DNA of 64,000 nucleotides from Paenibacillus timonensis (lineage in GTDB: Bacteria; Bacillota; Bacilli; Paenibacillales; Paenibacillaceae). The DNA is taken from positions 1-64,000 of the forward strand of contig NZ_WNZY01000003.1 in the NCBI RefSeq assembly GCF_009725205.1, given 5' to 3'. The translations under genes and the position numbers were made by a program. The notes under the pieces are model-generated. The model ran no database searches. It was not told the DNA's origin and saw only the letters and a program-made list of their open reading frames with translations. Below, in pieces: positions 46,375 to 55,762 of the stretch. The stretch's first letter is position 1; the number at the start of each line of letters is the position of its first letter.

Positions 46375-47439
46375 TTACGAACCAACCCCGCCCTGGATGC
46401 CTGTCTTTTGTTCCGCACCGCAGCTGCTGCGAACGATAAGCTTGGACGGGAGGACGACTTTCAGAGGAACCTCCCTGCCGTTCATGCGCTCGAGCAGCAT
46501 TCGAACCGCGGTTTGACCCATTTGTTCGGTATAAATCTTGACCGTCGTTAATGGAGGATCGGCGTACGAAGCCATTTCGATATCGTCAATGCCCACGATG
46601 GCGATATCCTTCGGTACCTTCAGGCCGGATTCCTTAAGGGCACGACCCGCCGCGATCGCCATCGGGTCGGAACCGATCAGAAACGCCTCGGGAAGATTTC
46701 CTCTGTCGACTGCTTCTTTCATGAGCCGGTACCCGGTGGACATCGAAAAATCCTTGCCGATATGGACGTGTTCGGGATAGTACATCCGCTTTAGCTTCAT
46801 ATAAGCCTCGAAGCTGCTTTGCCGCTGATCCACGGAATCGAACCCCGTGTCGGAGCCGAAACGATTGATGAAATCTCGCGAGCTGATCAAGCCGATTTTA
46901 CCGTACCCCAGCCCGATCAGATGATCCAACGCCAGGGTCGTGACCTTGTTGAAATCGACGATAACCGAATCGAAACGGTTTTCGTCGGGGCTGTAATCGA
47001 CGAACACGACGTTTTGAATCCGGTTGAAGAACAGGTTGTACGGATCAAACTCGAATTTGCCGATGACGATCAAGCCGTCCAGACCGGAAAGGCTTTCGTA
47101 AGACTCATGGTTAACCCAACGGATCGTCCGGGTAATATGCAGGCCAAGTTGATTAAACTCCTTTTCGATCTGCAGGCGAATGGACAAGTAATACGGATCC
47201 TCCGATTCGAATTGCTCGGAGCAAAACGTGACCAACCCGATTTTGTAGTCCTTCAATTGCGCCGCCTTGGCCGCAGCCGGACGCCGCGAGACCATTTTGT
47301 ATTGCAATTGCTCTACGGCGGACATGATTTTCTTCCTTGTCTCCTCTTGAACCGATAGGGACGGATCCCCGTTTAACACACGGGATACCGTGGACGGAGA
47401 CACGCCGGCCAAACTGGCTACATCGCGAATCGTTGCCAA
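46375..47439 (-). CDS. LacI-family transcriptional regulator
   Basis: 354 aa from a TTG start with AGGTGAT before it. N-terminal HTH with ATIRDVASLAGVSPSTVSRVLNG, then a periplasmic-binding-like effector domain. It should repress the sugar locus until its sugar binds. GTTTAGYRAAC-like palindromes in the divergent region upstream are its likely operators, one inside its own promoter, which suggests autoregulation. Confidence 0.92.
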   Translation of the reverse strand: MATIRDVASLAGVSPSTVSRVLNGDPSLSVQEETRKKIMSAVEQLQYKMVSRRPAAAKAAQLKDYKIGLVTFCSEQFESEDPYYLSIRLQIEKEFNQLGLHITRTIRWVNHESYESLSGLDGLIVIGKFEFDPYNLFFNRIQNVVFVDYSPDENRFDSVIVDFNKVTTLALDHLIGLGYGKIGLISSRDFINRFGSDTGFDSVDQRQSSFEAYMKLKRMYYPEHVHIGKDFSMSTGYRLMKEAVDRGNLPEAFLIGSDPMAIAAGRALKESGLKVPKDIAIVGIDDIEMASYADPPLTTVKIYTEQMGQTAVRMLLERMNGREVPLKVVLPSKLIVRSSCGAEQKTGIQGGVGS

Positions 47440-47761
47440 AACAAATCACCTATTTTCGTTCTTTTTTTGGGAAACATCCCTCGCATTCATTGTAGTGTTT
47501 AGCAATCAATTTGCCAACAGGAAGATGATTTTGTTTAGTAAACTTTAGCGAACTGATTGTTGAATTCACTATAGCAGAGAACAATTATTTTGACAATACC
47601 TTTTTAGATATCGCTTACATATCGGAATTTTCGCATAAATTGTAGAATTTCACTTAACATTCGTTCTTCTAAAGATTTTTGTTTACTGATTGTTTCGTAA
47701 ATTATATACTCATTCCTGTAGGGTTATTCCTAAAAATAACGACTTGCATGTAGGAGGAATT
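47440..47761. promoter_or_regulatory. Divergent regulatory region of the sugar locus
   Basis: Minus-strand promoter TTGGCA (47512-47517)-17 bp-TACAAT (47489-47494) for lacI. Plus-strand promoter TTTACT (47682-47687)-17 bp-TATACT (47705-47710) for the GH36 gene. Palindromic sites: GTTTAGCAATC (47497-47507) in the lacI spacer, perfect GTTTAGTAAAC (47533-47543), TTTAGCGAAC (47544-47553), and TTTAC-N10-GTAAA (47682-47701) over the GH36 promoter. Confidence 0.7.
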
Positions 47762-49570
47762 ATGAAAAGTTTAATCAACACCCCTTTTCCCGACATCGTT
47801 ATTACTACCAAAAACGACGGGTTTGAAATCGAGACGAGTACCGAATATCCGGAAGAACATGTCGTTTTGTTTCATCTCCGCATGACCGCCAGGAAGGGGA
47901 AAGCTTGTCCGCCGGCCAGTCGCATCGAATGGTCGCAACCTTCGGTGGACATCCATTCCTTATGGCATCCGGGTACGGACCGTAACAAAGCGTTCCATAT
48001 CGATTGGGGCGACGGCTTTTCTTCCCGGATCACCTCCCTGGCTCCGGTGGTGTCTTTGTTCAATTTGGAGGGACGCAACCGCGCGACTTTCGCCTTTTCG
48101 GACGCGCTGAACCACTTAACGCTCAAAGCCGGTATCCACGAGGAGGACTCTTCGTTTCTCTGCTCCATCTCGCTATTTGAAGAACCGATGCCCGAGCTCG
48201 AGGTCTATGAGGCTACGCTCCGTCTCGACTACCGGGACGTTCCTTATTACGAAGTGCTGAACGACGTGACCGCCTGGTGGGAAACGTTGCCGGGATTTCG
48301 ACCTGCCGCAGTCCCTTCCACCGCGTATCGTCCGATGTACTCGACCTGGTACTCCTTCCATCAGGATCTGAGCGCCGCCGAGTTGGAGCGGCAATGCCAG
48401 CTCGCCAAGGCGATCGGTTGCGAAAGCATCATCGTCGACGATGGCTGGCAAACCGATGATAACAGCCGGGGTTACGGTTATACCGGGGACTGGGAGGTGT
48501 GCGCGGCGAAATTTCCTGATATGAAGAAGCACGTGGAAACGGTTCACGGCCTCGGCATGAAATACATGTTATGGTACTCCGTGCCGTTCGTCGGCGTCCA
48601 CAGTAAGGCATGGAACCGTTTTAAGGATAAGCTGCTTCTGACGGAGGAGAAATTGAACGCCGGCGTCCTCGACCCCCGATTCCCGGAAGTTCGGGAGTAC
48701 CTGATCAACATCTACGAACGGGCGGTCCGGGAATGGGACATCGACGGCTTGAAACTTGATTTCGTCGACAGCTTCCGCATGCCCGATGAATTTATCCGTC
48801 AAGGGGCTAGTGAAGGCCGGGATTACCGCTCCGTCCCGGAGGCCGTCGACCGGCTGCTGTTCGACGTGATGTCCCGGCTGCGGGCTATTAAACCGGACAT
48901 CCTGATCGAATTCCGGCAAACCTATATCGGTCCTTTGATGCGTAAATACGGCAACATGTTCCGGGCGAACGATTGTCCGAACGACTTCATCCAAAACCGG
49001 GTCCGTACGCTGGACCTCCGGCTGCTGTCGGGAAACACGGCCGTCCATTCCGACATGATCATGTTCCATTCCGGCGAGACCGCGGAAAATGCCGCCATGC
49101 AGTTGATCAACGCTCTCTTTTCGGTGCCGCAGATTTCCGTGCGATTGGACGAAATCGAATCCGAGCATCTGGACGCGCTCCGTTTCTGGCTTTCCTTCTG
49201 CGCAGGGCATAGCGACGTGTTGCTCCATGGGGAGCTCGCGCCGCAATCTCCCGAGCTGCTGTACCCGCTCGTATCGGCACGTAAGGACGACCGGCGGATC
49301 GTGGCCCTTTACGCCAATATGGTCGTTGAAATCGCCGAGGCCTTCCGGGAGTTGACGATCGTCAACGGAACTCCGGGCGACCATGTAATCATCAAAACGA
49401 AGCTCCCCCCCGCCCTCTACGAGATGGAAATAAAAGATTGCTGCGGTCGGACATTAAGCTTACAATCGATAGAGATCGGCGATAACTTAATCGAAGCGGC
49501 GGTTCCCAAAGCCGGGGTCGTCCGCTTGATCCGAAAGATTGCGGAGGGGCAGGCACATGTCAAACCTTGA
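47762..49570 (+). CDS. Glycoside hydrolase family 36-like alpha-galactosidase
   Basis: 602 aa, no signal peptide, from ATG 47762 with TAGGAGG before it (the frame opens 24 codons earlier without a site). GH36 barrel motifs: IIVDDGWQTDD, MKYMLWYSVPFVG, DGLKLDFVDSF with nucleophile Asp333, and FRANDCPND with the likely acid/base. It should cleave terminal alpha-galactose or a related residue inside the cell. It is the first of three plus-strand genes divergent from the importer operon. Confidence 0.9.
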   Translation: MKSLINTPFPDIVITTKNDGFEIETSTEYPEEHVVLFHLRMTARKGKACPPASRIEWSQPSVDIHSLWHPGTDRNKAFHIDWGDGFSSRITSLAPVVSLFNLEGRNRATFAFSDALNHLTLKAGIHEEDSSFLCSISLFEEPMPELEVYEATLRLDYRDVPYYEVLNDVTAWWETLPGFRPAAVPSTAYRPMYSTWYSFHQDLSAAELERQCQLAKAIGCESIIVDDGWQTDDNSRGYGYTGDWEVCAAKFPDMKKHVETVHGLGMKYMLWYSVPFVGVHSKAWNRFKDKLLLTEEKLNAGVLDPRFPEVREYLINIYERAVREWDIDGLKLDFVDSFRMPDEFIRQGASEGRDYRSVPEAVDRLLFDVMSRLRAIKPDILIEFRQTYIGPLMRKYGNMFRANDCPNDFIQNRVRTLDLRLLSGNTAVHSDMIMFHSGETAENAAMQLINALFSVPQISVRLDEIESEHLDALRFWLSFCAGHSDVLLHGELAPQSPELLYPLVSARKDDRRIVALYANMVVEIAEAFRELTIVNGTPGDHVIIKTKLPPALYEMEIKDCCGRTLSLQSIEIGDNLIEAAVPKAGVVRLIRKIAEGQAHVKP

Positions 49571-51677
49571 ACGCGTACATGTTATTTTCAAAACCCATCT
49601 TGACATCGGATTTACCCATTTGTCCGCGAACGTAGCGAGACAATATCGCGAAGAGTTTATTCCGAAAGCGCTTGATCTGGCCGAACGGATGGCGGACGAC
49701 CCGGGAGCCGACCGGTTTGTTTGGACCGTAGGATCGTGGCTGATCCAGCACTATCTTGAGCTGGCCGACGAGGCGGATCGGAAGCGCATGGAACGGGCGA
49801 TTGAACGAGGCTTCATCGCCTGGCACGCGTTGCCTTTCACGACGCATACCGAGTTAATGGATCCACGGTTGTTCACCGACGGCTTGTCGCTGAGCCGCCG
49901 TCTCGACGAACGTTACGGCAAAACGACGATCGCCGCCAAAATGACCGACGTTCCGGGACACACGATCGCCATGGTGCCGCTGCTGCAGGAAGCCGGCGTG
50001 CGGTACTTGCACATCGGCGTGAATCCGGCTTCGAAATTGCCGGCCGTCCCGAAGCTCTTTCGCTGGAGAACGTCGGACGGCGCGGAAATCATCGTCAATT
50101 ACGCCGGGACGTACGGCGAAGTGCTGGAGGCGGACGGCCTGAAAGACGCGCTCGTCTTCGCCCACACCGGCGACAACTGCGGGCCGCCCGCCGAAGCGGA
50201 AATCCGGGCGCAATTTGTGGAGCTTCGGCAGCGATTCCCCGGCGCGGAGGTCATGGCATCCACCCTGGACGCCTTTGCCGCCCGGCTTGAGGCCGTGCGG
50301 GATCGGCTGCCGGTCGTGACGGAGGAGATCGGCGACACCTGGATCCACGGAGCGGCCACGGATCCGCGCAAGCTGGCGGAATACCGCGAGTTGTTGCGTC
50401 TCCGCCGCCGATGGCTTGCCGAAGGCGGCATCAGCCAAGACGACGCCGACTACCGGGCGATGAGCGAAGCTTTGATGCTGGTGGCCGAGCACACCTGGGG
50501 GCTCGACGTGAAAAAGTGGCTGCCGGACTTCCGCCATTATGCGAAAGCGGATTTCCGCGACGCCCGCGCCAGGGACGACGTGGACCCCACCGATATCCCG
50601 GCAAAATACGGCTATATCGGCGCCTTCGCTTTGGATGAATTCGATAAGCAGTCCAGCGCTTTGTTCAACAAGGAGTCCAGCCGGCGTTCCTACTCCATGC
50701 TCGAAAGCTCCTGGGCTGAGCAACGGGGATATGTCACCCGAGCGGCTCAGGCGCTCCGGCCGGAGCTGCGCCAAGAAGCCGAGCGGGCGCTCGCGAATTT
50801 GACGCCGCGGAAGAGTCACTTAAGCGGCGCGGTTCCTCGTCTTGCGCGGACGTCTTGCCGCGGAGGCCGGTTCGAGGTTGCCTTCTCCGAGCGTGGAGCG
50901 ATCATCGATCTGATCGACGGCAACGGCAAGAATTGGACGAGCGAGCGCTATCCGCTGGGCGAGTTTGTTTACGAAACGTTCGGCACGGAAGACTACGCCC
51001 GGTATTTCCGGACTTATATGGAGAACCTCCCGGTCACCCACCCGTGGGCGGACGCCGATTTCGGCAAACCCGGGTTCGAGCAGGTTCGACCGCTCCCTGC
51101 CCACCGATTGTATTCCCCGGTGTTGGATGCGCTGGAGTTTCAAGAACTAGCGGCCTCGGACCGTTACGTGATGCGGCTGCGCCTGCCCGCCGAGGCGGCG
51201 GAACGGTACGGCGCCCCAAGGGAGCTCGAGCTCGCGTACGATTTTCCCCACCGGGAATCGGCCATCGACGTCACGTTGCAATGGTTCGGCAAGGAGGCGA
51301 ATCGGCTGCCGGAAGCCTGCTGGCTGAGCTGCGGGTTGGCCGTCGATAATCCGAATTTGTGGATGATGAACAAGCTAGGCCGCGCCGTGTCGCCGCTGCA
51401 GGTCGTCAAGGACGGCAACCGCAACCTGCATGCGGTCGACGCAGGCGTCTTTTACGAAGGGGCCGACGGAAAAGCCGCGATCGAAAACCTCGACGCCGCG
51501 CTGGTCGCTCCGGGCGAAAGACGCATGCTCCGGTTCGACAATACGTTTGCCTCTTTGGAGCAAGGCTGGCATTTTAATCTGCACAACAATATTTGGGGCA
51601 CCAACTTCCCGATGTGGTACGGCGAAGACGCCAAATTCCGCTTCCGCGTCAAGCTGGAGTCCCACCCCAAATCGTAA
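49557..51677 (+). CDS. DUF5054 / GH38-mannosidase-like protein
   Basis: 706 aa from ATG 49557 (GGAGGGG before it), overlapping the GH36 gene by 14 bp. The N-terminus HVIFKTHLDIGFTH has the His-x-Asp metal pair of GH38-type barrels, and KMTDVPGHT near residue 140 looks like an active-site segment. A C-terminal beta-sandwich region follows (~residues 430-706). I recognise it as the DUF5054 group; activity is unproven, but an alpha-mannosidase-like hydrolase working with the GH36 enzyme is a sound inference. Confidence 0.8.
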   Translation: MSNLERVHVIFKTHLDIGFTHLSANVARQYREEFIPKALDLAERMADDPGADRFVWTVGSWLIQHYLELADEADRKRMERAIERGFIAWHALPFTTHTELMDPRLFTDGLSLSRRLDERYGKTTIAAKMTDVPGHTIAMVPLLQEAGVRYLHIGVNPASKLPAVPKLFRWRTSDGAEIIVNYAGTYGEVLEADGLKDALVFAHTGDNCGPPAEAEIRAQFVELRQRFPGAEVMASTLDAFAARLEAVRDRLPVVTEEIGDTWIHGAATDPRKLAEYRELLRLRRRWLAEGGISQDDADYRAMSEALMLVAEHTWGLDVKKWLPDFRHYAKADFRDARARDDVDPTDIPAKYGYIGAFALDEFDKQSSALFNKESSRRSYSMLESSWAEQRGYVTRAAQALRPELRQEAERALANLTPRKSHLSGAVPRLARTSCRGGRFEVAFSERGAIIDLIDGNGKNWTSERYPLGEFVYETFGTEDYARYFRTYMENLPVTHPWADADFGKPGFEQVRPLPAHRLYSPVLDALEFQELAASDRYVMRLRLPAEAAERYGAPRELELAYDFPHRESAIDVTLQWFGKEANRLPEACWLSCGLAVDNPNLWMMNKLGRAVSPLQVVKDGNRNLHAVDAGVFYEGADGKAAIENLDAALVAPGERRMLRFDNTFASLEQGWHFNLHNNIWGTNFPMWYGEDAKFRFRVKLESHPKS

Positions 51678-51695
51678 GGAGAGGAGCGGAATCCT

Positions 51696-52238
51696 ATGGC
51701 GGATAAACGATTAATTCTCTTTTTGGATAGCGGCGACACGCTCGTCGACGAAGCAACGGAAGTGCGGGATGACGAAGGCATCGTCGTGAAGGCGGATCTG
51801 ATCCCCGGCGCGAAGGAACTGGTCCGTGAGCTGCACGAACGCGGTTATACCTTGGCCCTCGTTGCCGATGGCGAGGCGCAATCGTTCAAGAATATCTATC
51901 GTCAGCACGGGCTGTACGACGCATTTGCGGCCATGATCTATTCGGAAAATATAAAAGCGGAAAAGCCCAGCCCCCGCATGTTCAAAGCGGCGCTTGGCGC
52001 ATTGGATTTAAGCGAAGCCGATATCCCGCGAATCGCCATGGTCGGCAATAATCTCAGCCGCGACATCAAAGGAGCGAATGCGCTGGGGATCACCAGCGTG
52101 TTCTTGAAATGGACACCGCGCTATCCGCATACGCCGGCTGGCCCCGAAGAAGAACCCGATTACGCGATCAATGAACCGTTGGAATTGCTGGAGCTGGCGG
52201 AACGGTTGAATGCCCGGTTATCTGCGGTAAAGAACTAG
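51696..52238 (+). CDS. HAD-superfamily hydrolase
   Basis: 180 aa. Motif I is FLDSGDTLVD, where the Asp usually two places after the nucleophile is Gly, as in some HAD groups of this type; motif II/III Lys in AEKPSPRMF, motif IV IAMVGNNLSRDIKGAN. Probably a phosphatase for a sugar phosphate or a related small phosphate ester. 19 bp after the DUF5054 gene, last of the three-gene sugar unit. Confidence 0.85.
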   Translation: MADKRLILFLDSGDTLVDEATEVRDDEGIVVKADLIPGAKELVRELHERGYTLALVADGEAQSFKNIYRQHGLYDAFAAMIYSENIKAEKPSPRMFKAALGALDLSEADIPRIAMVGNNLSRDIKGANALGITSVFLKWTPRYPHTPAGPEEEPDYAINEPLELLELAERLNARLSAVKN

Positions 52239-52280
52239 GCAACTAGTTCCGAACCCATATCATGACGTGCCGGATGTAAA

Positions 52281-52467
52281 AAATACCTGCAAAAGTGCAG
52301 TTATTTCGGTCGATTTTTATGATTTCGGCGAAATAGATGCAAAAATGCAGGTATTTTTCTTAATATACGCGATAATCGCGCTTTCTCTCCTAAATAACTG
52401 TATTTTTGCAGGTATTCGTGAGAATTTAGCCGTTCCCGGGAAAATACCTGCACTTTTGCAGGAATTT
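52281..52467. repeat. Array of four 26-bp palindromes
   Basis: Units at 52281-52306, 52331-52356, 52392-52417 and 52442-52467. Each has 10-bp arms and a six-base loop around consensus AAATACCTGC-N6-GCAGGTATTT with one to three mismatches. Start-to-start distances are 50, 61 and 50 bp; the intervening 24-35 bp are unrelated. The surrounding 52239-52600 has no convincing gene. Confidence 0.85.
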
Positions 52468-52607
52468 GCCGGGATCGCTTCATTGCGCAGGAAGGGCTCG
52501 CCTTTACCGCAAATTTTTCTTACGATGGAATGAACCGAGGCACGTTCGATCATGGATCACGGACAAATTGTTTCCGCGGCCGGATTCGCGTACTCCGGCA
52601 CCGCTCC

Positions 52608-53516
52608 CTACTCGAACGCGTTCAACCGCACCCGCAGAAAATTGTAGATTTCTTCCGCGATGTTGGCTTGGCAGCAGGATTCCAGCCCTTCGAACCCCGG
52701 AGAGGAGTTGGCTTCGCAAATTTTGAAGTGTTCCCCGTCGAACAGTAAGTCGATGCCGGCGATGTCCAGGTTTAATAAACGGGCCGCCTCCAGCGCCAGC
52801 CATTCGATCTCCGGGGTGATTTCGTACGGTTCCACGTAACCGCCGCGCGAATAGTTCGCTTTGAAGCTGTCATTGCCGGAGCTGCGCTTCATCGCCGCAA
52901 TGGCGCGGCCGCCGATGGTCAGGACGCGCAGATCCACGCCGCGGCTGGACGCCACGAACTCCTGCAGGATCATGGTGGCGTTCTCCTTATAGGCGTTGAT
53001 CATTTCCAGCAAATCGATGCAATTCGAGCGGTTTTCCGCCAGAAATACTCCGCTGCCCTGCGATCCGGAAATCGTTTTGACGACGACCGGAAATCCCAGA
53101 TGCTTGTCCACCAATTCAACATCCACTTTGGAGCGAATCAACATCGTTTTGGGAACGGGTAAATTGTATTGCGCCAAAATCTGCAGCGTGAACAGCTTGT
53201 CCTTGACCGTATCGATGCTTTGCGCCGTGTTCAAGGTATGGACGCCTAACCTCTCCAAGTGGCGGATCAGCGCCAGCCCGAAGTAATTCGTCCCCGCCCC
53301 CATCCGCGGCAGCACGAAATCGGGAAGCGGCAGCACTTCGCCGCCCACCATCACGCTTTTCCGGTCATCCCGCGTGACGATCAACTCGAACTGCTCGGGT
53401 GCGAACACCCTCACGTCGATCCCCTGCTTCTCGGCTTCTTCCATCAGTCGCTTGATTTCATAGGTTTCCGGCTTCACGTCGTTTGCGGAGCTTTTATAAA
53501 TGATCCAGCCTTGCAT
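52608..53516 (-). CDS. RimK-like ATP-grasp ligase
   Basis: 302 aa from ATG 53514-53516 with GGGAGGA before it. ATP-grasp features: PVVVKTISGSQGSGVFL (glycine-rich loop), MILQEFVASSRGVDLRVLTIG, and NLDIAGIDLLFDGEHFKICEANSSPGF for metal binding. Members join an amino acid, often glutamate, to a protein or peptide. The acceptor here is not evident; no ribosomal S6 or cofactor gene is adjacent. Single gene. Confidence 0.9.
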   Translation of the reverse strand: MQGWIIYKSSANDVKPETYEIKRLMEEAEKQGIDVRVFAPEQFELIVTRDDRKSVMVGGEVLPLPDFVLPRMGAGTNYFGLALIRHLERLGVHTLNTAQSIDTVKDKLFTLQILAQYNLPVPKTMLIRSKVDVELVDKHLGFPVVVKTISGSQGSGVFLAENRSNCIDLLEMINAYKENATMILQEFVASSRGVDLRVLTIGGRAIAAMKRSSGNDSFKANYSRGGYVEPYEITPEIEWLALEAARLLNLDIAGIDLLFDGEHFKICEANSSPGFEGLESCCQANIAEEIYNFLRVRLNAFE

Positions 53517-53627
53517 CGGTATCGTCCTCCCGGGAATGGTCATTGGATGAACTCTCTCCCCAGTGTACGTCCTCTATTCGTTTCAAGTATGATGGCAAAT
53601 CGTGAATCATGTAAAATTCGCAGTCAT

Positions 53628-53683
53628 AAAAAAGAGAGCGCCCTCTCCCATTGAAAGAAGGCACCCTCACTCTCTTATTTCGT
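53628..53683 (-). terminator. Terminator of asnS-dnaD
   Basis: Arms AAGAGAG and CTCTCTT enclosing a second G/C-rich pairing, with a T run on the minus strand from the A tract at 53627-53632. Confidence 0.7.
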
Positions 53684-53687
53684 TCGA

Positions 53688-54377
53688 TTAACGCATGCCT
53701 CCGCGGAACCGCTGCGTATAGGCTTTGACGTCCTCCGCCGTACGCACGCGGTTGCGGCTCCATTCCAGCAGGATCCGGTCAATGTACCGGAAATGGATCT
53801 TCCCGGCGAATACCGCTTCCTTCAGCGCCAGCCGAATCAGTTCTTCTGGATAACGGTCCTGATCCACCCAACCGGAAATGGTCTCGCATTCCATCGGCGA
53901 AAGCGGGCGGGCGAATTCTTTTTCGAAGACGACAAACAGATTCCGTTCCTGCTCCTCCCGTGCTTCGGATGCAAGATCCGCCGTTTGACGTCCGGACGCA
54001 GCCGGTTGCTGTGCAGCCAGCCACTCACCTAACCGCTCGTACATTCCGCTCAAATTGTAATGCTCCGAACGAATGCCGGTCGCTTCGTCAACCGCTTCGT
54101 CAATGCTGATCCAGCCTTCCTTCAATAAACCGCGAATGACCGGGGCCAGCGTTCCGGGCGCCATGTCCATCCGCGATTCCAATTGCCCGATCGACGGAAA
54201 ATCGTTGCGCTCGGCTTGTTTGAAAGCAAGCAGCTGGATCAGAAGCATCGCTTCCGTATCGCTTAAGCGGAGCTTGCGGTAATGGGCCAACAGTGCGAAA
54301 GGCACGTTCACCGTCCCCGCCTCCATCCCGAAAGCGATCCCTTTTGCCCAAGCGTTGTTGCCTTCATTCATGGCCAT
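53688..54377 (-). CDS. dnaD: DNA replication initiation protein DnaD
   Basis: 229 aa from ATG 54375-54377 (an alternative ATG two codons on). N-terminal winged-helix domain (~residues 10-110) and the C-terminal DnaD/DnaB2 domain (~125-225, with YPEELIRLALKEAVFAGKIHFRYIDRILLEW). It acts with DnaB and DnaI in helicase loading at the origin and at PriA sites. 27 bp after asnS, the same order as in Bacillus. Confidence 0.93.
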   Translation of the reverse strand: MAMNEGNNAWAKGIAFGMEAGTVNVPFALLAHYRKLRLSDTEAMLLIQLLAFKQAERNDFPSIGQLESRMDMAPGTLAPVIRGLLKEGWISIDEAVDEATGIRSEHYNLSGMYERLGEWLAAQQPAASGRQTADLASEAREEQERNLFVVFEKEFARPLSPMECETISGWVDQDRYPEELIRLALKEAVFAGKIHFRYIDRILLEWSRNRVRTAEDVKAYTQRFRGGMR

Positions 54378-54404
54378 ATGATCAAGCTCACCTTTCAAAA
54401 CGGC

Positions 54405-55700
54405 TTAAGGATACAACCGGTATAGAGTCCGCGGGAACGGAATCGTCTCGCGCACGTGATCCAGGCCGCAAATCCAGGCGACCGTTCGTTCCAATCCAAG
54501 GCCAAAACCGGAATGCGGCACCGAGCCGTATTTGCGGAGGTCCAGGTACCATTGGTACGTTTCCTCCGACAGGTTATGCTCCTTGAAGCGTTCCTCCATC
54601 AGAGCCGGATCGTCGATCCGCTGCGAACCGCCGATGATCTCCCCGTAACCTTCCGGAGCAATCATATCGGCGCACAGTACGACTTCAGGCCGGTTCGGAT
54701 CCGGCTTCATGTAGAACGCCTTAATCCCTGCAGGATAATGCGTGATGAATACGGGCTTCTCGTAACGTTCGGCGATCGCCGTTTCATGCGGCGCCCCGAA
54801 ATCCTCGCCCCAAGGAATATCAAAGCCTTGCGAATGCAGGTACTCGATCGCTTCGTCGTACGTGATCCGCGGGAACGGCGCTTGGATGCCTTCCAGCTTG
54901 GACACGTCGCGGCCCACCGCTTCAAGCTCGGTCCGGCAGTTCTTCAACACCGATTGCACGACATGGCTGATGAAATTCTCCTGCACCTTCAAGCTTTCCT
55001 CGTGATCGGTGAAGGCCATTTCCGGCTCGATCATCCAAAACTCGATCAAATGGCGGCGCGTTTTGGATTTCTCGGCGCGGAACGTCGGTCCGAAGGAATA
55101 CACTTTCCCTAACGCCATCGCAGCGGCTTCCATGTAAAGCTGTCCGCTTTGCGTCAGGTAGGCGTCTTCCTCGAAATATTTCGTATGGAACAGGTTGGTG
55201 GTTCCTTCCGCCGAAGTTGGGGTCAAGATCGGCGGATCCACCAAAGTAAACCCGTTTAGATCGAAAAATTCCTGCACGGCGCGAATGATTTCAGCGCGGA
55301 TCACCATGATCGCCCGCTGCTTCGAGGAACGAAGCCACAGGTGACGATGGTCCATCAGGAAATCGACCCCGTGTTCTTTTGGCGTAATCGGATAGTTTTC
55401 AGTCAAATGAAGGACCTCGATGTCGGTTACCGTCATTTCAAAGCCGGATTGGCTTCGCGGTTCCTCGCGAATCACGCCCGTCACGTACATCGAAGATTCC
55501 TGGGTCAAGCTCTTGGCGTTGTTCCAGGTCTCCTCGGATACTTCGTTCTTGACGACGACGGCTTGGATGTAGCCGGTCCCGTCGCGGAGCTGCAAAAATT
55601 GAATTTTTCCGCTCGAGCGTTTGTTATTAAGCCAGCTGCCGATGACGACCGTTTCCCCGACATGCTCATTCACTTGACGAATCACAGTTTTGACCGCCAT
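54405..55700 (-). CDS. asnS: Asparaginyl-tRNA synthetase
   Basis: 431 aa class II synthetase of the AspRS/AsnRS type: N-terminal OB-fold anticodon domain (~residues 1-110), then the catalytic domain with [18 protein letters not shown] and a motif-3 end [28 protein letters not shown] before the start. Charges tRNA-Asn. No T-box leader is seen in the 62 bp upstream. Confidence 0.96.
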   Translation of the reverse strand: MAVKTVIRQVNEHVGETVVIGSWLNNKRSSGKIQFLQLRDGTGYIQAVVVKNEVSEETWNNAKSLTQESSMYVTGVIREEPRSQSGFEMTVTDIEVLHLTENYPITPKEHGVDFLMDHRHLWLRSSKQRAIMVIRAEIIRAVQEFFDLNGFTLVDPPILTPTSAEGTTNLFHTKYFEEDAYLTQSGQLYMEAAAMALGKVYSFGPTFRAEKSKTRRHLIEFWMIEPEMAFTDHEESLKVQENFISHVVQSVLKNCRTELEAVGRDVSKLEGIQAPFPRITYDEAIEYLHSQGFDIPWGEDFGAPHETAIAERYEKPVFITHYPAGIKAFYMKPDPNRPEVVLCADMIAPEGYGEIIGGSQRIDDPALMEERFKEHNLSEETYQWYLDLRKYGSVPHSGFGLGLERTVAWICGLDHVRETIPFPRTLYRLYP

Positions 55701-55762
55701 GCCTTTATCTCTCCTCTAACGATAACTATATTAAATACACAAAGGATTAAATTCGCCGCGCT

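Noticed and set aside
52281..52467. CRISPR array
   Set aside because: Only four degenerate units, unequal spacers, no cas gene in the window.
52267..52533. Possible 88-residue ORF across the palindrome array
   Set aside because: Composition follows the palindromes, no ribosome site, and no relation to a protein family.
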